Shown piece after piece: positions 42,726-52,500 of a DNA stretch of 64,000 nt (positions within the stretch are counted from its first letter, which is position 1; each line of letters opens with the position of its first letter). A program made the position numbers and the translations under genes. The notes beneath the pieces were generated by a model, which did no database searches, was not told the DNA's origin, and worked only from the letters and a program-made list of their open reading frames with translations. Source of the stretch: CAVYTF01 sp963708205 (GTDB lineage: Bacteria; Bacteroidota; Bacteroidia; Chitinophagales; Chitinophagaceae); the NCBI GenBank assembly GCA_963708205.1, contig OY970196.1, forward strand, positions 2,108,001 to 2,172,000, given 5' to 3'.

Positions 42726-43613
42726 ATGATTTTATCCAGGAAAATAAAAGATAATCTTTCATCAAAATGGATGTTGTTGTGCCTGTTTTTTTGTTTAGTA
42801 CTTCCGTTAGCGATCGGAACAGGATTGATCTTAAAATCCTTACCATTATTAAAAACTCATTCACTTGCCAGTTTAATCACTTCATCAGATTGGTCTCCTT
42901 CTGATGGCAAATTTGGTTTCTGGCCTTTTATATACGGATCAGTTTTAGTAACGATCATTGCTATTGCTATCTGCATTCCTCTTTGTTTATTGGCAAGTAT
43001 TTTTCTTACACAGTTCGCACCAAAATGGATGTTGTCTTTCATGCGGCCTGTCATTGATATTCTTGCAGGCATTCCTTCTGTTGTTTATGGTGTTTGGGGC
43101 GTGATTGTTATTGTGCCTTTAGTTGGAGATAAAATTGCACCGCATTTTCATATCGATTCTTTAGGATACAGTGTGCTCGCAGGTGCGCTCGTGCTTGCTG
43201 TGATGGGCATTCCATATATTTTAAACATGCTGCTTGAAGTGTTTCGTCAAATACCAATTGAGCTTGGCGAAGCATCTTTATCACTTGGTGCAACAAAATG
43301 GCAAACCATCAAACATGTGTTTTTAAGAAAAGGCTCCTCAGGAATTTTTTCTGCATTTGGTTTAGGTTTTTCAAAAGCATTGGGAGAAACAATGGCTGTG
43401 CTGATGGTCATCGGAAACGTAGTGCAGATACCGCATTCAGTATTTGATGCAGGTTATACTCTGCCCGCGTTGATCGCAAATAATTATGGTGAAATGATGA
43501 GCATTCCTTCTTATGATTCAGCACTCATGTTTGCCGCACTACTTTTATTTGTCATCATTTTACTGATCAATGTTGTATTCAGATATATCATTTACAAATC
43601 AGACCTGATATGA
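42726..43613 (+). CDS. pstC: Phosphate ABC transporter permease
   Basis: A 295-residue inner-membrane permease with about six helices. The binding-protein-dependent transport signature is IPIELGEASLSLGATKWQTIKHVFL, where the ATPase docks. The C-terminus GEMMSIPSYDSALMFAALLLFVIILLINVVFR is typical of PstC. The stop overlaps the pstA start by four bases (ATGA). Confidence 0.92.
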   Translation: MILSRKIKDNLSSKWMLLCLFFCLVLPLAIGTGLILKSLPLLKTHSLASLITSSDWSPSDGKFGFWPFIYGSVLVTIIAIAICIPLCLLASIFLTQFAPKWMLSFMRPVIDILAGIPSVVYGVWGVIVIVPLVGDKIAPHFHIDSLGYSVLAGALVLAVMGIPYILNMLLEVFRQIPIELGEASLSLGATKWQTIKHVFLRKGSSGIFSAFGLGFSKALGETMAVLMVIGNVVQIPHSVFDAGYTLPALIANNYGEMMSIPSYDSALMFAALLLFVIILLINVVFRYIIYKSDLI

Positions 43614-44452
43614 TCGCTGCAAAAAAAGTAGAAGAAAATTTTTTTAAAATATTATCAGCACTTTTCACATTGCTGATCGTTTTTGTTTTGATACATATCA
43701 TTTACAGCGTTTTCGAAAAAGGCTTTTCTGTTATCTCATGGCAATTACTTACCACAGAACCAAAGGGTGGGTTTTATATGGGTGGTGGCGGAGGCATTTT
43801 AAATGCAATTGCAGGTTCATTTTATTTAGCAATTTCAGCAACGGTTTTAGCATTCATCATTAGTTTGCCTGTTGCTTTATTCATGAATATTTATTTGGTA
43901 AAACACAACCGTATTCTCACAGGCATCCGTTTTTTTCTTGATGTGCTTTGGGGTGTTCCTTCAATTGTTTATGGTGCATTTGGTTTTACATTGATGATCT
44001 ATTTAGGTTTAAGAACTTCACTTGGTGCAGGCATTATAACTGTTGGTGTAATGATCACGCCGATCATGATACGCGCGATGGATGAAGTCTTGAAAACAAT
44101 CCCGATTGGTTTACAGGAAGCATCTTATGCACTTGGTTCAACCAAAACTGAGACGGCGTATAAAATATTTTTCAGACAGGCATTGCCGGGTTTTGCAACT
44201 GCTTTGTTGCTTGCATTCGGTCGCGGAATTGGTGATGCAGCTTCGGTTTTATTTACTGCGGGTTTCACAGATTATGTTCCGCATAGTTTAAAAGATCCTG
44301 CTGCTACTTTGCCTTTATCAATCTTCTTCCAACTTGGTTCGCCAATTGATGAAGTACAAAACAGAGCTTATGCTGCAGCAATCATTTTAATATTTATCGT
44401 GCTTGTAATAAGCATTAGTGCAAGATTGATTTCAGGTTTCAGAAAGAAATAA
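43610..44452 (+). CDS. pstA: Phosphate ABC transporter permease
   Basis: A 280-residue partner of PstC. The EAA-type loop reads IPIGLQEASYALGSTKTETAYKIFFRQALPG, and GRGIGDAASVLFTAGF resembles the conserved part of PstA after the loop. Overlap with pstC and an 18-bp gap to pstB indicate one operon. Confidence 0.92.
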   Translation: MIAAKKVEENFFKILSALFTLLIVFVLIHIIYSVFEKGFSVISWQLLTTEPKGGFYMGGGGGILNAIAGSFYLAISATVLAFIISLPVALFMNIYLVKHNRILTGIRFFLDVLWGVPSIVYGAFGFTLMIYLGLRTSLGAGIITVGVMITPIMIRAMDEVLKTIPIGLQEASYALGSTKTETAYKIFFRQALPGFATALLLAFGRGIGDAASVLFTAGFTDYVPHSLKDPAATLPLSIFFQLGSPIDEVQNRAYAAAIILIFIVLVISISARLISGFRKK

Positions 44453-44470
44453 TTTTTACTTAAATGAAAT

Positions 44471-45283
44471 ATGGAAACAACAACATTACTTCAAAAAGAA
44501 TTTCAGACCAACATTCATGCAGTCAATGGTGAAGTGCCAATTGTAGAGATAAAAGATCTTTGCGTAAAAAGCAAGAAGACTGACATTCTCAAAAATATCA
44601 ATCTTGTTATACCAAAAAATAAGATCACGGTTTTACTTGGACCCTCCGGTTGCGGCAAAACAACTTTATTAAAATGTCTGAACCGTCTTACAGATTTATA
44701 TGCTGATATTAACTTATCAGGTTCTATAAAAATCGATGGTGATGATATTTTGAATAATAAACAAGACATCACACAAATAAGACAAAAGATGGGTTTGCTT
44801 TTGCAACGACCTTTTCCTTTGCCAATGTCTATTTATGAAAACATTGCTTATGGGTTAAGGTTGAAAGGCATTCGCAAAAAAGAAATCATAAGTGCTAAAG
44901 TTGAAAAACATTTGAAAGAAGTTGCCTTGTGGGATGAAGTAAAAGAACGTTTGAAAACTTCTGCGCAAAAACTTTCAATCGGGCAGCAGCAACGTTTGTG
45001 TCTTGCACGTGGGCTCGCAGTGGAGCCTGAAATTTTATTGGCAGATGAACCAACATCAGCACTTGATCCTATTTCAAGCCGCGTGATAGAAGAGCAATTT
45101 TTGAGAATGAAAAATGATTATACCATCATACTTGTAACGCACAGCCTGCGCCAGGCAAGGCATTTGGCAGATTATATTGTGTTCATGTATTACGGTGAAA
45201 TAGTTGAATACGGTTCTGCAAAAAATATTTTCGAAAATCCAAAGACAGAAATTTTTAAAGAGTATTTAAAAATCGGCCCATAA
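44471..45283 (+). CDS. pstB: Phosphate ABC transporter ATP-binding protein
   Basis: A 270-residue ABC ATPase that powers PstCA. Walker A GPSGCGKT at 57-64, Q-loop QKMGLLLQRPFPLPMS, signature LSIGQQQRLCLARGLA, Walker B ILLADEPTSALDP, and the H-loop VTHS. No phoU follows: the next DNA is degraded sequence. Last gene of the operon. Confidence 0.95.
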   Translation: METTTLLQKEFQTNIHAVNGEVPIVEIKDLCVKSKKTDILKNINLVIPKNKITVLLGPSGCGKTTLLKCLNRLTDLYADINLSGSIKIDGDDILNNKQDITQIRQKMGLLLQRPFPLPMSIYENIAYGLRLKGIRKKEIISAKVEKHLKEVALWDEVKERLKTSAQKLSIGQQQRLCLARGLAVEPEILLADEPTSALDPISSRVIEEQFLRMKNDYTIILVTHSLRQARHLADYIVFMYYGEIVEYGSAKNIFENPKTEIFKEYLKIGP

Positions 45284-45352
45284 ATTTCTGCGCCTGCTTT
45301 AATAAATAAAATTCTAAAGTGGAGGCCAGCAATCAGTCTGATGTAATTCTTT

Positions 45353-45398
45353 AAATATTTGATAGGGTATTCGATGATTGAATTAAAAACTTCGAACT
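45353..45398 (-). repeat. Imperfect inverted repeat flanking the phosphate operon, right arm
   Basis: The reverse complement matches 40160-40195. It overlaps the start of the PiT remnant. Confidence 0.55.
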
Positions 45399-45399
45399 T

Positions 45400-45540
45400 G
45401 TTTTAGTCAAGTGCACTACACACACCATTGGTGGATCAATTATTGGCGTAGGTGCCACGAGAAGGTTAAGTGCCGTTCGTTGGGGCGTAACTATTAATCT
45501 TGTCTGGGCTTGGGTTTTAACTATTCCGCTGACAGGTGGC
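45400..45540 (+). pseudogene. PiT-family inorganic phosphate permease remnant
   Basis: Codons from 45412 read CTTHTIGGSIIGVGATRRLS and then AVRWGVTINLVWAWVLTIPLT, the C-terminal hallmark of PiT phosphate permeases (usual form STTHTITGSIIGVGA...RWGV). The rest of the ~500-codon gene is absent, and no start codon precedes it in frame. The reading frame runs, without a stop, straight into the truncated LytTR response regulator that follows, so two gene fragments are fused at about 45537. Confidence 0.85.
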
Positions 45541-46086
45541 TTCGAACTCCTTAAAAAAATTATACACCCAAACTTTTGCGTGATTTTTGTAACTGCTTAC
45601 AATCAATATGCATTAAAAGCATTTCAATTTAATGCGCTTGATTATTTATTAAAACCAATTGATACAAACGAATTAGTTGAAGCAGTATCTAAAATTCTCG
45701 ATAGCAAAGGTCCAAACGAAACACAATTAAAATTTCTTCAAAGTCAACTGCATGGTGATATTCCGAAAAAGCTCGCAATCCCTTCCGAAAACGGTGTTTC
45801 ATTTATCGATCTTGATGAAATTATTTTTGTAGAAGCCAGTAATAATTATTCCAAAATTGTGTTAATTGATAAAAAAATATTTACTGTTTCTAAAACATTA
45901 AAGGACGTGCAGGAAGTGTTGGAAGAAAGTCATTTTCTTCGTGTGCATAGGCAGTACATTATTAACCTTAACCATGTAAAACAATTCAATCGAAACGAAG
46001 GTATTCTTATGATGGATAATGGCACTCATTTACCCATCGCACGAAATCAAAAAGAACGACTCATAGAAAAATATGGATGGTTGTGA
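45541..46086 (+). pseudogene. LytTR-type response regulator lacking its N-terminus
   Basis: From the fusion point the frame reads GGFELLKKIIHPNFCVIFVT and AYNQYALKAFQFNALDYLLKPID, the second half of a receiver domain including the conserved Lys. Then comes a complete LytTR DNA-binding domain (about the last 100 residues: FIDLDEIIFVEASNNYSKIVL, LEESHFLRVHRQYIINLNHV, GTHLPIARNQKERL). The first ~55-60 residues, with the acidic pocket and the phospho-acceptor Asp, are missing. A GTG at 45580 could start a product of 168 residues, but it would be unable to receive phosphate in the normal way. I call it a remnant; expression of a free LytTR domain is possible. Confidence 0.8.
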
Positions 46087-46185
46087 TGAATTTAAATTTT
46101 TAATGGTAATGAAAGACATCAACTATCACATACACATAACGCTTTTGATTCATACTACACCATACATTATTTCAAGGAACAGATA

Positions 46186-46350
46186 ATTCATCGTAAACAT
46201 TTGAAAATTCAATCAATGAATATAATACGTTCTTTGGATAATTTTGGTTCGATAATTGTTCGCCATTCTCCACTGCAATAATCCTGAAGCCTAAGTATGA
46301 TAAGGGTTTCAGGGTTTTTTATTTTTTGCACGTAGCAATTTTTAAGAATG
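46186..46350 (+). repeat. ~170-bp direct repeat, left copy (flanks the GAF-kinase module)
   Basis: Shares long identical blocks with 54973-55143: the TTCATCGTAAA block, AATTCAATCAATGAATATAA, the block from ATAATTTTGGTTCG to CGCCATTCTCCACT, a hairpin (AATCCTGAAGCC against GGGTTTCAGGGTT, 46280-46316) with a T-run, and GTAGCAATTTTTAA. The GGTTCG...CTCCAC part looks like a decayed tRNA 3' end. Confidence 0.75.
46280..46326 (+). terminator. Hairpin with T-run within the left repeat
   Basis: CCTGAAGCC pairs imperfectly with GGGTTTCAGG, followed by GTTTTTTATTTTTT. It is equivalent to the hairpin at 55066-55108. Confidence 0.6.
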
Positions 46351-46549
46351 TTTTTTATACCTTTAGCTCCTCCTCGTTTTTAAATCTGTTGTTCTTAGTT
46401 TTATATTCAATTTTCAACTACAATATAAGAGAAGCATGACAAATATTTAGATTAATAGTAGTAATTTCCTTTTTTATTTATGTTTCGATCCAACCAACAA
46501 CTACAGTCATCTGTTCTTCAAATAATTTTTTTTATAAATTAATGCTGTT

Positions 46550-49500
46550 ATGACTAAGGAGAAAATTTCTTATGAGGAATTAGAAAAAAATACAGAATAT
46601 CTTACTGCTCAACTCAATCAGCGGACAGAAGAAATTGCTGTTATAAACAGCGTGCAGGAAGCCTTAGCGAAGAAAATAGAAATGCAGGAAATATATGACC
46701 TGGTAGGAGATCGTATCCGCGATTTGTTTGATGCGCAGGCTGTTATTATTGCAACACTTGATAAAGAAAATTCCGTAGAAAATTTCAAGTATACCATCGA
46801 GAATGGAGAACGTTTTTATCTTAATGCACGTCCATTAGATAAATTAAGAAAGCATCTTATAGAAGCAGGTCAGAAGGTTGTAATAAACACTTCAGAAGAA
46901 GCATTTGCCTGGTTTGGCAAGAATGTATTGCCGGGAACGAAATACATGAAATCAGGCGTATTTGTTCCGCTTGTTATTGCTGATAAAACAACGGGCTACA
47001 TAAGTTTACAAAATGTAGATAAAGAAAATGCTTTTACCGAAAATAATATTCGTCTTTTAGAAACTTTAGGTAACAGCATGGGTGTATCATTAGAAAATGC
47101 ACGCCTGTTTGATGATACAAACCGTTTGCTCAAAGAAACCGAACAAGGCAAAGCGGAGTTAGCAGTTATAAATAGTGTGCAGGAAGGGTTGGTTCGAGAA
47201 ATGGATATTCAGGGAATTTATAATTTGGTAGGCAACCGCATTCGCGAACTTTTCAATGCGCAGGCAGTCATCATTGCAACCTTTGATCATGAAAAAAAAT
47301 TAGAGCACTTCAATTATGCAATTGAAAAAGGAGAAATGGCTTCTCTTAATTCAAGACCATTTGATAAAGTACGACAACACCTTATACAAACAGGTCAGAA
47401 TATCCTGATCAACGAAAATTTTATAAAAGCAGCAGCAGAGTTTGGAATGAAAGTGCTGCCCGGAACTGAAGCGCCCAAATCACTTTTGTTTATGCCGATG
47501 AAAGTGGGTGATAAAGTAACCGGTTATGTAAGTCTTCAGAATATTGACCAGGAAAATGCATTTTCTTTTTCTGATGTGCGCCTGTTAAGCACATTAGCAA
47601 ACAGCATGAGTGTTGCCTTACAAAATGCAAAATTATTTGACGAGACCAATCGCTTATTAAAACAAACAGAGCAGCAAAAAGTAGAACTTGCAGTAATCAA
47701 CAGTGTACAGGAAGGACTTGCAAAAGCATTACACATGCAGGCAATTTATGATTTGGTTGGCAACCGTATTCGTGATCTTTTTGATGCACAGGTTGTAGGC
47801 ATTGCAACATTTGATCACAAAACTGAAACGGAACATATTCATTATCTTATTGAAAAAGGAGAGCGTTATTATCCTGCGCCAAGACCATTGAATATTTTAA
47901 GAAAACACCTTATTGATACAAAACAGAAAGTTTTGATCAATAAAAATTTTGAAGAGGTTGCAGCAGCATTTGGCATGAAGAAAATACCCGGAACAGAACA
48001 GCCTAAATCCGCTTTGTATGTTCCTCTGGTAATTGGCGATAAAGTTACCGGTTATACCAGCCTGCAAAATGTTGATAAGGAAAATGCATTCAGTGAATCT
48101 GATGTAAGGCTGCTTGAAACATTAGCAAACACAATGGGCGTTGCACTTGAAAATGCAAGATTGTTTGATGAAACTACGCGACTGCTAAAAGAAACGGAGC
48201 AGCAAAAAGCTGAGCTCGGTGTAATTAACAGCGTGCAGGAAGGCTTGGCAAAAGAACTGGATATGCAGGCAATTTATGATCTTGTGGGAAACAGGATACA
48301 AGAGTTATTTAATGCACAGGCTGTTATGATAGTAAACTTTGATCACGAAACCGCTACTGAACATTTTAAATATTTGATTGAAGATGGAAAAAGATTTTAC
48401 CTGCAACCACGCCCGTATGATAAATTAAGGCAACATCTGATTATTACCCGACAGAAAATTGTCATCAATACGAATTATGAAGAGGCTTATGCAAAATTCG
48501 GTTTGAAAACCTTGCCGGGTACCAACCAGACTAAATCAGGCGTGTTTGTTCCCCTGATAATTGGCGATAAGGTAAATAGTTATATCAGTTTGCAAAACAT
48601 GGAGATGGAAAATGCTTTCAGCGAATCTGATATTCGTCTGTTAGAAACATTGGCAAACAGCATGAGCGTTGCCTTGGAAAATGCAAGGTTGTTTGATGAA
48701 ACCAATCGCTTATTAAAAGAAACAGAACAACGCACGGCTGAATTAGCTGTTATTAATAGCGTGCAGGAAGGCCTTGCGCATGAACTGGATATGAATGGCA
48801 TTTATAACCTTGTTGGTGACAGGGTTCAAAAACTTTTTAATGCACAGGCTGTAATTATTGCCAGTTTTGATTTGCCAAATAACATAGAGCATTTCAATTA
48901 TTTTATTGAAAATGGTGAAAAAGTTAAGCTTGAATCCAGACCAATTAATAAGCTCAGAAAACAATTGATTGAGAAGAAGCATAGTATTTATATATCAACC
49001 GAAGAAATGGCCCGACAGAAGTATGGAGTAACAGCAATTGGTGATACGCAGATGCCTAAATCTTTATTGTTTGTGCCACTTCTTAAAGGCAATATTATAA
49101 GAGGTTATGTAAGCCTTCAGAATATAGATATTGAAAATGCTTTTTCTGAATCGGATATTCGGTTATTGGAAACACTATCGAACAGTATGAGCGTAGCATT
49201 GGAAAATGCAAGACTGTTTGATGAAACCAATCGCTTATTAAAAGAAACAGAACAACGCACCGCTGAATTGGCAGTTATCAATAGTGTGCAGGAAGGCCTC
49301 GCACATGAACTGGATATGAATGGAATTTATAACCTTGTTGGCGACAGGGTTCAAAAACTTTTTAATGCACAGGCTGTAATCATTGCCAGTTTCGATTTGC
49401 CGAACAACATAGAGCATTTTAATTATTTTATTGAGAACGGAGAAAAAATTAAAGCAGAATCAAGGCAAATAAATAAATTAAGACAGATACTAATTGAGAA

Positions 49501-52500
49501 AAAACATACCATTCATATTGAAACAGAAGAACAGGCAATAAATGAATATGGCTTAACGCCAATTGCAAATTCTGCTATGTCAAAATCTTTATTGTATGTT
49601 CCGCTTCTTTCCGGGAATAATATAAGAGGATATGTAAGTCTTCAAAACATTGACAAGGAACATGCATTCAGCGAGTCGGATGTAAGGCTGCTTGAAACGC
49701 TTGCGAACAGTATGAGTGTAGCGTTGGAAAATGCAAGACTATTTGATGAAACCAATCGCTTATTAAAAGAAACCGAACAACGCACTGCTGAACTTGGTAT
49801 TATCAATAGTGTGCAGGAAGGCCTTGCTTCCAAACTTGATATACAATCCATTTATGATCTTGTTGGTGATAAAATACGTGACGTGTTTGATACGCAGGGA
49901 ATTTCCATTTCATATTATGACAGCATCCAAAACTTCATTACACATCCCTATTATTTATACAAGGGAGAACGCATTGATTATTTAGGATTTGAGCTTGGAA
50001 AAGGATTAACATCACACATCATTCACACAGCTCAGCCATTATTAATCAATGAAAATGCTGCCGAAAAATTTAAAGAACTCGGGGCAGTATTTGCTTTATC
50101 CGAAACGGAGGATACAGCCAAATCGTGGCTGGGTGTTCCACTTATATCCGGCGGCGTTGTTAATGGTACGATTCGGCTGGAGAATTATGAAAGAGAATTT
50201 GCTTACAGCGAATCAGACGTATCGCTTTTGCAAACACTCGCCAACAGCATGAGTGTTGCGTTAGAGAATGCAAGGTTATTTGATGAAACAAATCGTTTAT
50301 TAAAAGAAACGGAACAGCGTACCGGGGAATTAGCAGTCATCAATAGTGTGCAGGTAGGGTTAGTTCGGGAAATGGATATGCGGGGAATTTATAACCTGGT
50401 GGGCGATCGTTTATGTGAATTATTTCCTGATTCACAAACACTCGTTATCCGCACATTTAATCATGAAACCGGTTTAGAACACTGGCAATATGCAAAGGAA
50501 AAGGGTGTACGGCAAAACGTAGAACCACGATCTTTAAACTGGAACAGCAAGCAGCTTATTCTTACAAAAAAACCATTGAACATCCAGGAAAATTATGTAG
50601 AGATTTCTAAGAAACATGGAGGCACCGGTGTTACTGCAGGGCAGCCACCTAAATCCGCTGTTTTTGTTCCCATGTTAGTTGGTGATACAGTTAAAGGTTC
50701 AATCAGCCTTCAAAATGTAGATAAAGAAAATGCCTTTACAGAATCTGATCTAAGGCTGTTGACTACAATCACCAATAGCATGAGTGTTGCATTGGAAAAT
50801 GCAAGGTTGTTTGATGAAACAACCCGTTTGCTGGCAGAAGCAAAACAAAGAGCTACAGAGTTAAGTACGGTGAATAATATCAGCAAAGCCTTGGCGTCTC
50901 AGTTAAATGCAGATGAATTAATTCAGTTTATAGGTGACCAGATGAAACAACTCTTTAATGCCAGTATTGTTTACCTGGCTTTATTAAATAAAAAAACGCA
51001 GATCATTAGTTTTCCTTATCTGCATGGAGATGATATGGCACCCATAAAATTGGGCGAAGGATTAACTTCCAAAATTATATTAACAGGAGAACCGCTTCTT
51101 GTAAATAAAGATGTTCAGGAATTAAGAACACAGCTTGGTGTTGAACTGATTGGTTTACCTGCTGCTTCTTATTTAGGCGTACCCATACCTGTCGGCGATG
51201 AAATAATTGGTGTATTGAGCGTTCAGACTACCGAACAGGAAAATCGTTTTAATGAAAATGATCTGCGGTTATTATCAACTATTGCAGCTTCTGTGGGTGT
51301 TGCTTTAAATAATGCAACACTTTTTGAAGATGTGAAACAGGCAAAAATGGAAGCAGAAGCTTTTGGTAAAGCTGCTGAAAAAGCAAATGAGGCAAAAAGT
51401 GCATTTCTTTCTACGGTAAGTCATGAATTAAGAACACCACTAACTTCTGTACTTGGGTTTGCCAAAATAATCAGGAAAAGATTGGATGAAAAAATATTTC
51501 CTGCTATAAACAGAACAGATGCTAAAACAGATAAAGTTATTAACCAGATTACTGAAAATTTAAAGGTTGTAATTTCTGAGGGAGAACGTTTAACGCACTT
51601 AATTAATGATGTATTAGACCTTGCTAAAATAGAGGCAGGCAAAATGGAATGGAATGTTGAAGAAGTATCTTTATCAGAAGTTGCAGAAAGAGCGATTGCG
51701 GCTACAACAACACTGTTTGATCAAAAAGAATTATCACTCACAAAAAATATTGAAAACAATTTACCGGCAATTTCAGGAGATAAGGATAAGCTGATACAGG
51801 TCATCATCAATCTTATTTCCAATGCAGTAAAATTTACAAACAAAGGTTCTGTAACATTAACTGCAAAGCGCAAAAAAAATGAATTGATAGTAAGCATAGC
51901 TGATACAGGTATAGGAATAGCGAAAGAAGATTATGCAGCAGTGTTTGAACAGTTTAAACAGGTTGGCGGTGATACTTTAACCGATAAACCCAAAGGCACA
52001 GGATTAGGACTACCTATTTGTAAAGAAATTGTTGAGCATCATGGCGGACGGATATGGGTAGAAAGTGAAGTAGGAAAAGGAAGTACATTTTCTTTTGCAT
52101 TCCCGATTATTCCATCATCAAATAAAAACAGGGAAACTCCTATTCATTTGAATGAATTAATGAAGCAATTGAAAGAACAAATGGTTTTTTCAAAATTAAA
52201 AATGGATGGTAGAAATGCAACCATTCTTGTAGTGGATGATGAAGATTCAATAAGATCATTATTGCACCAGGAACTGAGCGATGCGGGCTATTTGATTGAA
52301 GAGGCAAAAGATGGAAAAATGGCACTGGAATGTATTCGCAAAAATCGCCCCGACCTTATTATACTTGATGTAATGATGCCTGAAATAAATGGTTTTGATG
52401 TGGCTGCAATTTTAAAGAATGATCCGCAAACAATGGATATTCCTATCATTATTTTATCCATTGTTCAAGATAAAGCAAGAGGTTTCAGAATTGGTGTTGA

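Larger units (their letters stand above)
46087..46549. other. Intergenic region with the left ~170-bp repeat
   Basis: About 460 bp, no gene seen. It contains repeat copy 1 (46186-46350) with its hairpin. The start of the giant kinase follows. Confidence 0.5.

Noticed and set aside
46235..46274. Genuine tRNA gene within the repeat (GGTTCG...CTCCAC)
   Set aside because: Only a 3'-end-like piece is present; there is no acceptor 5' strand, D-arm or anticodon arm upstream.
46550..50820. CRISPR-like or minisatellite repeat suggested by regular spacing in the giant kinase gene
   Set aside because: The period of about 525 bp is in frame and corresponds to GAF protein units, not to short direct repeats with spacers.
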